Part shown: one piece after another, positions 1 through 8,745 of the stretch | Position numbering within the stretch: the first letter of the stretch is position 1 | Layout: each line of letters starts with the position of its first letter | Notes under the pieces: model-generated | Told to the model about the DNA's origin: nothing | Seen by the model: only the letters and a program-made list of their open reading frames with translations | Databases searched by the model: none | Made by a program: the position numbers and the translations under genes | NCBI GenBank assembly: GCA_965220235.1 | Contig: OZ244815.1 | Span: 682,001 to 746,000, forward strand | Origin: Bin55 sp965220235 | GTDB lineage: Bacteria; Pseudomonadota; Gammaproteobacteria; Pseudomonadales; Azotimanducaceae | Direction of reading: 5' to 3' | Length of the DNA stretch: 64,000 nucleotides

Positions 1-1
1 A

Positions 2-163
2 GGATTTGAGCTGGAAGGCATAGGTTTCCCACATGAAAGCTCCACCGATTTTGATGTTCCGAATGTTGAAGGCGCTATAAGTTCTCTGCATAACCTATGG
101 CACACTGATTCAACACAGCGCTTTCAATCCGTACTCCATAAAATGCGCAACTCGTTCTGCTGA
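2..163 (+). CDS. C-terminal end of an unidentified protein (partial)
   Basis: Frame 2 is open from the window edge to a TGA at 161-163, giving 53 residues that end in MRNSFC. The fragment has a balanced amino-acid composition (DFDVPNVEGAISSLHNLW) that looks like a folded protein end rather than random translation. The start lies upstream of the window. No family could be assigned from this short tail. It is co-directional with the dioxygenase gene that starts 55 nt downstream, so the two could share a transcript. Confidence 0.5.
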   Translation, partial: GFELEGIGFPHESSTDFDVPNVEGAISSLHNLWHTDSTQRFQSVLHKMRNSFC

Positions 164-218
164 TGTGGTTTCCGCGTCGCACGACCAAGCATCTAGTTAA
201 TTCAGCCAGAAACTATCC

Positions 219-1010
219 ATGAATGTACAACGCGTTGTAGACGAAGTTCGGGAAGAAGGCTTTGCAGTCGTACCGGATTTTCTAGATGAAATGACGGTCG
301 AGCGCTTACGGCGTGACCTAGCTCCGATCTTCGACGACATTGGTAGCCGGTCATCAGAAGACTTCGGTCAACAGACCATTCACACGCACAACTTGCTTGC
401 GAAAACCCGTGCAGTTGATGAGGTGTTGATGGACGATAAGTTACTCACGTTGATAGAAGCGATTCTTGGTCCAGACTTTCAGATTTCAGGAGTCGCTGCA
501 ATGCGGCCTGCTCCTGGGGATCGTCGTCAGCACATGCATCGAGACGATGGACACTATCCCATTCCTTATCCACATCCACCGCTGATCGTTAATACTCTGA
601 TTGCATTGGATCCATTCACCGTAGAGAACGGCGCAACGGAGGTTGTACCTCGCAGTCATTTATTAACCGATAAGGTTGATCAAGACAAGCCGACCGTACC
701 GGTTGAGATGCCACTTGGTGGATTGCTACTATGGGATGGTGCGCTTTGGCACCGTGGCGGAGGGAATTCGACAGAAGACTCGTATCGAAGATCAATCAAT
801 CTGAACTTTAATCTAGCCTGGTTGAAACAACGAGAGAACCAGTTCATAGGCGTTCCGCCCGAGGTCGTAGTGGCTATGCCTGAGAAACTTCAAGCGTTAA
901 TTGGGTACAAGCTAACGAATTTCGGTCTTGGTACGGTTGATTACCGCAATCCAATCGAAACGGTGAAGAAGCGGCTTCGTGAAACCGAAGAGTTACGATC
1001 GGTGGTGTAG
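219..1010 (+). CDS. Phytanoyl-CoA dioxygenase (PhyH) family protein
   Basis: A 263-residue Fe(II)/2-oxoglutarate-dependent oxygenase of the PhyH family, a double-stranded beta-helix fold. The metal triad is visible as H107-R-D109 (HMHRDD) and the distal H178 in LWHRGGG; an arginine near 190 is placed to hold 2-oxoglutarate. The segment ENGATEVVPRSH at about 136-147 is the usual PhyH core. Members hydroxylate very diverse small substrates, so the substrate cannot be read from sequence. The ATG at 219 gives a typical N-terminus (EEGFAVVPDFLD). The next gene, an exported alpha/beta hydrolase, is convergent with it. A second PhyH gene lies at 25828-26682, also beside a related hydrolase. Confidence 0.85.
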   Translation: MNVQRVVDEVREEGFAVVPDFLDEMTVERLRRDLAPIFDDIGSRSSEDFGQQTIHTHNLLAKTRAVDEVLMDDKLLTLIEAILGPDFQISGVAAMRPAPGDRRQHMHRDDGHYPIPYPHPPLIVNTLIALDPFTVENGATEVVPRSHLLTDKVDQDKPTVPVEMPLGGLLLWDGALWHRGGGNSTEDSYRRSINLNFNLAWLKQRENQFIGVPPEVVVAMPEKLQALIGYKLTNFGLGTVDYRNPIETVKKRLRETEELRSVV

Positions 1011-1096
1011 CGCGGTACGACAGCACAGAGTCATACCTGCGGTTGCTAAGTAAATATCCATAAGGTGAACGCAACGACGCGCCACGCGTCTTTTAA

Positions 1097-1966
1097 TCAA
1101 TCGATGAGATGAGTCACAAAGAACTCTTTTGTCAGATTCCTCACCGTGTAAAAATCTTCTCCATCGAAACTGTGATTAGCACCTTCGATAGTGACAAATT
1201 TCACCTCAAGCGACATCTCCTGCATAGCTTGGTGAAGGTTATGACTATGTTCGATGGGAACTATCGAATCCTCGTCTCCATGGACTAGCAGAACCGGCGG
1301 ATCATCCTCGCTAACAAACAAAATAGGAGATACGTTAGGTTCCTCTTCCGCTTTGAAGTCGAATGCAGGAACCCGTTCATTTGGACCACTCAATCCTCGT
1401 AAATCTGTAAGTGGATAGTAGGCGACCACCGCAGAGACCCGATTGGATGTTCGCTCGACCGGATCTTCACTACTCCCGTCTCCATCATCTCCTGCCAGAC
1501 CGAGCATAAGGCTGAGTTGCCCTCCGGCGCTTTGTCCCCAGACGCCAATTCGATCCGGGTTTATTTGATTGTGTTTGGCATTGAATCGAATGTGACGTAC
1601 GGCTCGCCGAACGTCCGCTACTGCCTCAGGAACGTTGAACCTTGGTGAACTCCCGTGGCGAACGGCAATGACTATGAATCCTTCATCCAATAGAAACTCG
1701 AACATACCGATCATGATTTCCGGTGGAGCCCAGCTAGATCGCCAACCACCGCTGACGATGAATAAAACCGCTGCGCCGTTATGTTCTGCTGGCGCAAGAA
1801 CGTCGTAGGTCAGAGCCATACCTGCCTTGCGCCCATAGACGACATCGGATTGAATTGATATTTCTCGATGCGTTTCGGATTGCGCACATGTGCCGATAAA
1901 AACGAGACAGGTCAGAAAGCTGAATAAAAGAATGGACTTTGCATTCGATATGGAAAGCAAGGGCAT
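1097..1966 (-). CDS. Secreted alpha/beta hydrolase (BD-FAE / esterase-lipase type)
   Basis: A 289-residue serine hydrolase. Residues 10-28 form a hydrophobic signal segment (ILLFSFLTCLVFIGTC) suggesting export; the Cys at 27 could make it a lipoprotein, though a clear lipobox is not certain. The nucleophile elbow is GQSAG with S146, preceded by an oxyanion region SGGW at 72-75. Acid and base are predicted as D233 in HGDEDSIVP and H265 in GANHSF. The family hydrolyses carboxyl esters, often acetyl or feruloyl groups on carbohydrates; the substrate here is unknown. It faces the PhyH gene, 86 nt away tail to tail. The protein at 26761-27612 is a clear paralogue with the same domain order. Confidence 0.85.
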   Translation of the reverse strand: MPLLSISNAKSILLFSFLTCLVFIGTCAQSETHREISIQSDVVYGRKAGMALTYDVLAPAEHNGAAVLFIVSGGWRSSWAPPEIMIGMFEFLLDEGFIVIAVRHGSSPRFNVPEAVADVRRAVRHIRFNAKHNQINPDRIGVWGQSAGGQLSLMLGLAGDDGDGSSEDPVERTSNRVSAVVAYYPLTDLRGLSGPNERVPAFDFKAEEEPNVSPILFVSEDDPPVLLVHGDEDSIVPIEHSHNLHQAMQEMSLEVKFVTIEGANHSFDGEDFYTVRNLTKEFFVTHLID

Positions 1967-2218
1967 CGGTTTTTGGTCGGCTACGAGGGATGGAAGATAG
2001 ATTCTGCACAGTGGTGGAGACTAGAGGTACATGAAAGACGTGGCAACCCTACGCGATGTAAGGTCTCGTTTGTACCGTTCCTTACGAACAAACACGATCC
2101 TGCTTAGGATGGTCGCGAGAATTAGTTCATAGGTGTTCCGTCCGAGGCCGTTCGCTACCTCTCAAAAAAAACGATGTCGTGTGATCTAGACGTCGCGAAA
2201 GAGCAGGTGCTCTGACTT

Positions 2219-2851
2219 TCAGCCGGTATTTAGTGGCAGCAATTGTTGAATATCGAACATGGCATAGATCCGGAATGCGGCTAACTGGCCTAAATTGTCG
2301 CGACTACTAGATTCGAGGGTTGCCTCCCACTCGTATCCCAGTCGTTCGGGTATAGCCCAGCTTCGATGATTGTTGCTATCCATGCGGATTTGTACGCGGT
2401 TGCTATCGAGTTTTCGGAATGCGAATGTCGTTAATGCATGAGCGGCTTCGGTAACGTAGCCGAAACCCGCGTAATCAGATCGAATCCAATATCCAATTTC
2501 AAAGCTTGGTACTTCGGGATCAATCGACGTGAGTTCGGCGGAACCAATGATCTTGCCGTCATTTGGCAACCTTAACAGCGTGGGTAAGTGAGTCCCTGAA
2601 TCAAAAGCATCATTCGCGTAACTGCAAAACTCTTTCGCGTCATCAATGCTGTAGCTGTTTCGAGCCCAAATCATCCAACGACTTAATTCTGCAAACGAAT
2701 CTGTGACAGCTTCGTGTAAGCCAGAAGCATCCTCTAAAGTCGGTCGGCGAAGAACCAAGCGAGATGTCGGGATCTCGATCGGAAACGGATTTGGAGGATT
2801 CATGCCTTCATAGTCCAAGTTAGCAGCACCATCGACGAAGGCGAGAGACAC
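2219..2851 (-). CDS. GNAT family N-acetyltransferase (RimJ/RimL type)
   Basis: Up to 210 residues of an acetyl-CoA-dependent N-acyltransferase of the RimJ/RimL-like subfamily. Diagnostic segments are the N-terminal IPTSRLVLRRPTLEDA, the central SFEIGYWIRSDYAGFGYVTEA (an acetyl-CoA P-loop variant) and the late VQIRMDSNNHRSWAIPERLGY, which matches the conserved N..S..V/I..K/R.GF block. The ATG at 2851 and a second ATG at 2803 (MNPPNPFPIEIP) are both possible; homologues usually start close to the second. The substrate is unknown. It is transcribed divergently from the dehydrogenase at 3090, so their promoters must lie in the 238-nt gap. Confidence 0.8.
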   Translation of the reverse strand: MSLAFVDGAANLDYEGMNPPNPFPIEIPTSRLVLRRPTLEDASGLHEAVTDSFAELSRWMIWARNSYSIDDAKEFCSYANDAFDSGTHLPTLLRLPNDGKIIGSAELTSIDPEVPSFEIGYWIRSDYAGFGYVTEAAHALTTFAFRKLDSNRVQIRMDSNNHRSWAIPERLGYEWEATLESSSRDNLGQLAAFRIYAMFDIQQLLPLNTG

Positions 2852-3089
2852 GTGTCTGCGTCACGTCAGCGGTGTCCTATCGATCCTCCAGCGTGCTTGC
2901 GGCATTCTAAAGTGTGCGGTTTTCGCTTGTGCGGCTTTCAAAGTATGGAACGTCGCGTTTTCGTCGATACTATCGCTAGGAGATGCGGTAAATTCGCATA
3001 TAGAAAATTAGCGACCAATTCTTTGACGAGGTGTGATGTTGGAGGATTGATTGTTGATTCACTAACTTAAGTCAGTTACAGGACATACG

Positions 3090-4085
3090 ATGACGATTCG
3101 AGTGCTTTGGCCTAACGGGCGCGGCGTTAACAACCAAATCGAGCTGGAAGCGTTGGGCGAGGGCGTATCAGGCGAATGGGGCGGCGGATTCCCTAATGTC
3201 TCGGACGAGCAGTGGGCTAATTGCGATGGAATCGTAGGTACACAACCGCCGTCGGACTGCATGGAAAAGCTCGAAAAATGTCGGATTTTTGTGAAGCCGG
3301 CCGTTGGTTTTGACGACGTCGATCTTCCGTCGTGGTCATCGCGCGGTATCGCGGTCTGCAATGTCCCTGACTACGGAACGCGCGAAGTCGCCGACCAAGC
3401 TATCGCTCTCATGATGACTTTAACGAAGAGCATCGCATTTCATGACGAATCGCTCCGTAATGACCCACTTGGGAATTGGCGACCGGCATTGAATCCTTAC
3501 GGAAAGCGGATGGCCGATTGTACGTTCGGCGTGTTAGGTCTAGGTCGAATCGGAACTGCTGCTGCTCGCCGCGCCAAGGCATTCGATATGCGTGTGATCT
3601 TCTACGACCCATATCGGGAAAATGGGGTAGAACTGGCACTCGGAATCGAACGAGCTGATTCGCTCGAGGAGTTAATGTCTGAGTCCGACATCGTGAGTGT
3701 GCATACGCCGTTAAACGACGAAACACGTAACTTGGTGGATGCCAACGTGTTTGCCCATGCGAAAGACGGCATGATTCTGATCAACACCGCGAGAGGACCT
3801 ATCGTTGATGTCGATGCCTTACATGACGCGATGAAGTCGGATCGAGTCCTCGCCGCGGGACTAGACGTTCTGCCTGAGGAACCAGCAAAGATGGATAGAC
3901 CTCTGTTAAAGGCTTGGGGCGCAAACGAAGAGTGGATTAAGCATCGATTGATAGTTACCCCGCACTCTGCGTTCTTCACGCCAGAAAGCGTGCGTGACAT
4001 CCGCGCCTTTGCTGCGCGTACCGCTGCCAGATTTCTGCGCGATGGTCGACTTGAAAACTGTGTTAACGAGACTGATATTGCCTAG
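3090..4085 (+). CDS. D-isomer-specific 2-hydroxyacid dehydrogenase (CtBP-like)
   Basis: A 331-residue NAD(P)-dependent dehydrogenase of the 2-hydroxyacid family. The Rossmann motif GLGRIG is near residues 149-154; the catalytic Arg is in NTARGPIV, the Glu in LPEEPAK and the His in TPHSAFFT, so the active-site triad is complete. The N-terminal substrate domain (VGFDDVDLPSWSSRGIAVCN) has the usual family form. The late linker (LKAWGANEEWIKHRLIVTPH) resembles C-terminal-binding-protein-like members rather than SerA, and there is no ACT domain. It reduces or oxidises a 2-keto/2-hydroxy acid; the exact acid is unknown. Tandem palindromes lie about 120 nt past its stop. Confidence 0.85.
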   Translation: MTIRVLWPNGRGVNNQIELEALGEGVSGEWGGGFPNVSDEQWANCDGIVGTQPPSDCMEKLEKCRIFVKPAVGFDDVDLPSWSSRGIAVCNVPDYGTREVADQAIALMMTLTKSIAFHDESLRNDPLGNWRPALNPYGKRMADCTFGVLGLGRIGTAAARRAKAFDMRVIFYDPYRENGVELALGIERADSLEELMSESDIVSVHTPLNDETRNLVDANVFAHAKDGMILINTARGPIVDVDALHDAMKSDRVLAAGLDVLPEEPAKMDRPLLKAWGANEEWIKHRLIVTPHSAFFTPESVRDIRAFAARTAARFLRDGRLENCVNETDIA

Positions 4086-4202
4086 ATATTGGCTTAAATC
4101 GATATCGTCTTAGGCACAGTTTGCATGATCCGATGAATATCCGGTCAATATCTCCTATCAAGCAATATTGTTGTGCAATTTAGGTAAGTTTATAGGAAAA
4201 TA

Positions 4203-4244
4203 GCAAGCAAATTGCTTGCGTCTTAGTACGTTTTTTAACTAAGA
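4203..4244. repeat. Two adjacent palindromes, possible operator or terminator
   Basis: GCAAGCAA-A-TTGCTTGC at 4203-4219 is a perfect 8-bp inverted repeat around one base. Two bases later TCTTAGT at 4221-4227 pairs with ACTAAGA at 4238-4244 around a T-rich loop. The pair lies about 120 nt after the dehydrogenase stop. The T run is inside the second loop rather than after a stem, so this is not a standard intrinsic terminator; a repressor site is equally possible. Confidence 0.4.
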
Positions 4245-4315
4245 TTGCACTCGACGCGGTAAGTCACAAGCTGATCGCGTGTTAACTACGGTCCACGCCA
4301 TGAATGGAGATGGAA

Positions 4316-4510
4316 ATGTACACCGATGCACGACAACGCATGCTGTCCTGCTACAAACCCGTTAAGCGATTCTGGAACGCGCTGTTGCGATTCGGTTCGC
4401 CTCGATTTTCGATCGAGACCTTTAGCGAGTTCACGCAGATGCAGGCGGCCAACGACGACAAGTGTCCAGAAGACACAGTCGATTGTTCGTGCCAGCTGCA
4501 AGCTGCATAG
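4316..4510 (+). CDS. Candidate small protein of unknown function
   Basis: A 64-residue frame starting MYTDARQRMLSC. The ATG at 4316 has GGAG at 4306-4309, six bases upstream, which is good spacing; in-frame ATGs at 4304 and 4310 overlap that site and are less likely. The product is basic in its first half (KPVKRFWNALLRF) and Cys-containing at the end (CPEDTVDCSCQ). No family is recognised, and overlapping frames of similar length exist on the other strand, so coding potential is only modestly supported. Confidence 0.35.
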   Translation: MYTDARQRMLSCYKPVKRFWNALLRFGSPRFSIETFSEFTQMQAANDDKCPEDTVDCSCQLQAA

Positions 4511-4959
4511 CGTTCTCGCTTGTACGATTCCGCTCTAGTATTCGGAATAGAAATGAGGACGCGTTAGCAAGAACTAAAGTCTGCGATAAACACGATGGTG
4601 CGCTAAGCGCGAGTTGCATGGCGCACCCGTTCTATTGATACCAGCGCGTGTTGTTGGCCTACCTGCAGCGAGTCAGCATTTGGCTTGGCTTCGTTTCCGA
4701 CCTATAGACGCAGGTAGTTGGCCGCGTCCATAATGTCTCGGCATAAACAATTCACTTTTAATAATTGATTTGATATTCGGCATATTGGTTGCTGACTAAA
4801 CCCACGTTATCTGCTTATTCGTTGGTCCATTCGCGTTCCAACGTACTTGCAGAGCGTGGAGAATGTATAGCTTGAGTCTCCCCCGATTTCGCGGTCTCGG
4901 TTTTTCTTCATAGCCAACTGGGTCAAAACAGTGTTTCGTTCATTGAGTCCCCTAGCTTC

Positions 4960-5757
4960 GTGATGCGTTATCTGATCGCCGCATTGATCATCATGACGGC
5001 AACGTTCGTGTTTGGTTGGATCGGTCTGCTTGTAGGTCCTCTGGTCGCCTTTGGCGTATTCCAGTTCAGTAATAGACGGGTATACATCGATCACTCGCAA
5101 CCGTTCTTCTCAAGTACGAACACCGCGTCGATCGGAGACGTTCATTTCTTCGAGTTGTTTGGCTATCTGTGCAAGATCGACGGCGTGGTCTCACGAGATG
5201 AGATCCAAGGTGTTGAGGTCATCTTTGACCATTTGCGATTCTCGTCAGAGGATCGGGAGGCAGCGATTGCTGGATTTAATCGCGGCAAGCAACCAGATTT
5301 CGATTTTGAAGGCGTTCTTTACGAGGTGCGGAGGTTGAATCTACGTACTGAAATAGCGGTTCAGCTCATTCATCTGATGAATGTCGTCGTTGCCAATGCG
5401 GATGGTAGTGGGCTCGTTGTCGAGGAACGAAATCTGCTATTTAGGATTGGCGATGCGTTTGGATTGACGCAAGCGCAGATTGCAGAGATTTTGATGCTGG
5501 GGAACGCCGGTGAGCGTTCACAAGAAGCTAGAGTAGAACCGACGGTCAACGCGTTAGAACGGGCTTACAGTACATTAGGGTTCTCTGAGAATGCTACACC
5601 GAAGGAAATGTCTCGACAGTATCGAAAGTTGCGCAGTCGTTATCATCCGGATAAATTGGCGAGATCGGTGTCCGACACAGAACGCGCTACTGCGGCTCGG
5701 CGTTTCGACGACATCCAACGAGCCTGGGATATCGTGCGGGTTCACCATGGTATCTAG
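4960..5757 (+). CDS. djlA: DjlA-like membrane-anchored co-chaperone (TerB + J domain)
   Basis: A 265-residue protein with the DjlA order. One N-terminal membrane segment (about residues 3-36) is followed by a TerB-like helical domain (about 60-170) and a C-terminal J domain (about 200-262) with the essential HPD in RYHPDK. J proteins stimulate DnaK ATPase; DjlA members sit at the inner membrane with the J domain in the cytoplasm. Two in-frame ATGs occur at the start (MMRYL) and the upstream sequence has no strong ribosome site. Length matches the family (about 270). It is followed at short distance by the acyltransferase gene on the same strand. Confidence 0.85.
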   Translation: MMRYLIAALIIMTATFVFGWIGLLVGPLVAFGVFQFSNRRVYIDHSQPFFSSTNTASIGDVHFFELFGYLCKIDGVVSRDEIQGVEVIFDHLRFSSEDREAAIAGFNRGKQPDFDFEGVLYEVRRLNLRTEIAVQLIHLMNVVVANADGSGLVVEERNLLFRIGDAFGLTQAQIAEILMLGNAGERSQEARVEPTVNALERAYSTLGFSENATPKEMSRQYRKLRSRYHPDKLARSVSDTERATAARRFDDIQRAWDIVRVHHGI

Positions 5758-5843
5758 CGCAGTCATGTATTTATCACCCAATAAGACAGATATACGTGGG
5801 TTCGGACGAAAGATGCTTCCACGTCGAGTCAAGCTGGCGATTG

Positions 5844-6965
5844 ATGATGGCTGAAGTATCGTCTCTCGACGAATTTGCTGACATCGCTCCTTATGCTGAT
5901 GCTGAGCTTCCAGAACGCTTGCTCGCATTGTGTGACGATCCTGAACTGCTTGATGCAGCGTGTGCGCTTCGCTTCAAAGTGTTTGCAAATTCCCTAAAGC
6001 CTTTGGTTAGACCATTAGTCCGTCATCGACTCAAACAGGAAGTACGCAAGATCAAAGATCGTGCAGATTGGCACGAACTAATGGTTCGTTTCATCAGAAG
6101 CGCACTTGAAACCACGACGGATGGATTTACGTATTCAGGTATTGATGCAATTCCGGAGGACAAACCAAGCGTATTTATCTCGAACCATCGAGATATCACA
6201 TTAGATCCGGTGTTAGTCAACTACTCGCTGTGGCTTAAAGGTCGCCAAACGAGCAAGATTGCGATCGGGGACAACCTTCTAAATATGCGGGTTGGTGCCG
6301 AATTTATGCGTATCAACGATAGTTTCATCGTCGTCCGAAGCGTACGCGGTCTGAAAGCCCAATATGCGGCGATGAGCAAGACTTCGCGGTATATTCGCCA
6401 TGTAATAGACCATGGTCAATCAGTATGGATTGCGCAACGTGAAGGTCGTTCTAAAGACGGCGTCGATCGAACAGATCCTGCAGTATTGAAGATGTTTGCG
6501 CTCGCTTATCGCGACGAATCGAAAGACATTAACCACATGCTTGAAAAATTCAATTTGGTTCCGACGACGCTTACGTATGAGCTAGACCCGTGTGCGGCGC
6601 GGAAAGCGATCGAACTCGCAGAACGAGAACGGACCGGTTCATACGTAAAGTCTGAACACGAAGACCGCGATAGTCTTGTGCAGGGAATCCGAGGATTTAA
6701 GGGACGTGTTCACGTGGCGTACGGTCACCCTATGCGAACTGGATATCACGATGCCGATCACTTGGCTCAAGCGATCGATGAAATCATGATGGAGAATCGG
6801 CAGTCTTACCCTACGTTCGGAGTCGCGAAAGACATATTGGAAGGTAATTCAGTAGCTTTAGAACCAAGCCGTGTTAGCGACGAATTTTCGACGCAATGGC
6901 GGTCGCTGATCGGTCGCGAACGAGAGCTGCTCCTGCAACAGTATGCGAACCAAGCAAATGGGTAA
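5844..6965 (+). CDS. PlsC-like glycerolipid acyltransferase
   Basis: About 373 residues of the 1-acyl-glycerol-3-phosphate acyltransferase superfamily. The catalytic block reads SNHRDITLDPVLVNY, a His and Asp five residues apart, which is the form seen in a gammaproteobacterial subgroup rather than the classical HX4D. A second block, QREGRSKDG, fits the glycerophosphate-binding EGxRS-type motif. No strong membrane helix is apparent. The frame is open upstream to a GTG at 5796, but the paired ATGs at 5844 and 5847 are preferred because the extra 16 residues look non-homologous. It lies between djlA and an acyl-CoA dehydrogenase, consistent with lipid metabolism. Confidence 0.75.
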   Translation: MMAEVSSLDEFADIAPYADAELPERLLALCDDPELLDAACALRFKVFANSLKPLVRPLVRHRLKQEVRKIKDRADWHELMVRFIRSALETTTDGFTYSGIDAIPEDKPSVFISNHRDITLDPVLVNYSLWLKGRQTSKIAIGDNLLNMRVGAEFMRINDSFIVVRSVRGLKAQYAAMSKTSRYIRHVIDHGQSVWIAQREGRSKDGVDRTDPAVLKMFALAYRDESKDINHMLEKFNLVPTTLTYELDPCAARKAIELAERERTGSYVKSEHEDRDSLVQGIRGFKGRVHVAYGHPMRTGYHDADHLAQAIDEIMMENRQSYPTFGVAKDILEGNSVALEPSRVSDEFSTQWRSLIGRERELLLQQYANQANG

Positions 6966-7014
6966 GCAATCAATTTCTCTTCGCAAAGCTCGTCAAATTA
7001 AGGTTTAACGATAC

Positions 7015-8745
7015 ATGACACCATATGTTCCCCCGATCGCAGATTTCAACTTCCTACTGTACGAAGTTTTTGGTGTTGACGAAGAATGGCCTGATAGATC
7101 TGCGGCAATAGACAAAGAGCTAGCGAACTCGATACTGAATGAATGTGGCCGAGTCGCTCAAGATGTTATGGCACCTTTATCGAGTTCAGCAGACCGAGAA
7201 GGTGCCAAGTGGGACGATGGCAAGGTATCTGCTCCGACTGGATTTAAGCAAGCGTTTGACGTTCTGACGGAAGGTGGGTGGCTTGGAACAGCCGGAAATC
7301 CCGAGTTTGGTGGACAAGGGATGCCGAAGGCACTCACCACTGCGGTGGAGGAGATGTTCTGGGGTGCGAACACGAATCTTTGGCTTTACGCGGCACTGAC
7401 CTCAGGTGCGACTTATTGCATTGATGCACATGCAACTAATGAACTTAAGGCACGATTTCTCCCGGCGATGTATGACGGTCGTTGGACAGGTGCTATGGCA
7501 CTCACTGAATCCCACGCGGGAACCGACCTTGGAATGATGCGTACAAGAGCGGAGCATCTGGAAGGAGGCACTTACGCAATCACGGGCACGAAGATCTTTA
7601 TCACGAGTGGTGAGCATGATCTGGCGGAAAACATCGTTCATTTAGTGCTGGCTCGAATTGAAGGTGCGCCCCAGGGAACCCGGGGTATTTCGCTATTTCT
7701 AGTACCCAAATATCTAGTCAACAATCAAGGTGAATTGGGTGAGCGCAATGGATTTGCGAGCGGATCGATCGAACACAAGATGGGAATCCGAGGGTCAGCC
7801 ACATCCGTCATAAACTACGAAGGCGCGAAGGGATATTTGATCGGCGAAGCCAACGCGGGACTTCGCTGCATGTTCACGATGATGAACTACGCGCGTGTCT
7901 CGGTTGGTGTCCAAGGTCTGGGATTGAGTGAACGGGCGTATCAAATGGCTTCTAGCTATGCGAAGGAGCGGCTGCAAGGTCGAGCGCCGACTGGTCCGGT
8001 CAACGAGCAAAGCGCGGCTGATCCGATCATTGAGCATCCCGATGTGCGACGTATGCTCTTGACCCAGCGAGCTTTAACCGAAGGCAGTCGTGCATTCGCA
8101 GTCTTCGCTGCGGTTCAGCTGGATCGCGCCGAACATTCGGATCCCAACGTCTCGGGTGTTGCATTGCGCTACGTTGAATTACTCACGCCGATCGTGAAAG
8201 CTTTTATTTCCGACCGGGCGATGGAAGCATCGCTCCTTGCTCAGCAGTGTTTTGGTGGACATGGCTATATCGTCGAGAGTGAAATCGAGCAAGTCGTGCG
8301 AGATGTTCGGATTTCGCAAATCTACGAAGGCACTAATGGCATTCAAGCATTAGATTTGCTTGGACGCAAAGTATTAAAGGATGGTGGTAACACTCTCGCT
8401 GAGCTGGTTGCGGACTTGCGGCAAGAGGAACTTGATAGAAGCTACGCGACGAAAGTAAGCGAAGTACTGGATCTCTGGCTAGACGCAACCGAATGGCTTC
8501 GAAATAGCGCTGGTTCTAATCCTTCGATCGTCGGTGCTGCTGCGGTGGATTACTTAAGTCTGGCTGGCTATGCGATCTACGCGTGGTTGTGGGCGCGAAT
8601 GAGCTTGCTCGACGACGGTTCGCTTGGTAAATCGAATCTTGCGCGATTCTATTTTGATCAGCTATTGCCGCGTGCGGAGTACCACGCCAATGTCATCAAA
8701 AACGGCAGTGATTCCGTTACGTTGCCTAACTCAGACTGGTTCTAG
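7015..8745 (+). CDS. Acyl-CoA dehydrogenase (long, C-terminally extended type)
   Basis: A 576-residue FAD-dependent acyl-CoA dehydrogenase. The N-terminal MTPYVPPIADFNFLLYEVF and the C-terminal extension after residue 480 mark the roughly 600-residue class that includes DmdC (3-methylmercaptopropionyl-CoA dehydrogenase) and FadE-like paralogues. FAD and substrate blocks are clear: MALTESHAGTDLG, TGTKIFITSGEHD and QQCFGGHGYI; the catalytic Glu is expected in QIYEGTNGIQ. It oxidises an acyl-CoA to the 2-enoyl-CoA and hands electrons to ETF. The exact chain is not readable; DmdC is one possibility only. Its last four bases overlap the end of the convergent mpl gene. Confidence 0.9.
   Translation: MTPYVPPIADFNFLLYEVFGVDEEWPDRSAAIDKELANSILNECGRVAQDVMAPLSSSADREGAKWDDGKVSAPTGFKQAFDVLTEGGWLGTAGNPEFGGQGMPKALTTAVEEMFWGANTNLWLYAALTSGATYCIDAHATNELKARFLPAMYDGRWTGAMALTESHAGTDLGMMRTRAEHLEGGTYAITGTKIFITSGEHDLAENIVHLVLARIEGAPQGTRGISLFLVPKYLVNNQGELGERNGFASGSIEHKMGIRGSATSVINYEGAKGYLIGEANAGLRCMFTMMNYARVSVGVQGLGLSERAYQMASSYAKERLQGRAPTGPVNEQSAADPIIEHPDVRRMLLTQRALTEGSRAFAVFAAVQLDRAEHSDPNVSGVALRYVELLTPIVKAFISDRAMEASLLAQQCFGGHGYIVESEIEQVVRDVRISQIYEGTNGIQALDLLGRKVLKDGGNTLAELVADLRQEELDRSYATKVSEVLDLWLDATEWLRNSAGSNPSIVGAAAVDYLSLAGYAIYAWLWARMSLLDDGSLGKSNLARFYFDQLLPRAEYHANVIKNGSDSVTLPNSDWF

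Larger units (their letters stand above)
4086..4959. other. Gene-poor intergenic region with palindromes
   Basis: About 870 nt with no well-supported gene other than the small candidate frame at 4316-4510. The first 150 nt are AT-rich and hold two adjacent inverted repeats. Around 4658-4716 there is a looser inverted pair (GGCCTACCTGC against GCAGGTA-GTT-GGCC). The last 200 nt should carry the promoter for the djlA-like gene, but no clear -35/-10 pair could be chosen by eye. Confidence 0.5.

Noticed and set aside
3602..4000. Minus-strand frame of 132 codons inside the hydroxyacid dehydrogenase gene
   Set aside because: Serine-rich antisense shadow of a gene with complete catalytic motifs on the plus strand.
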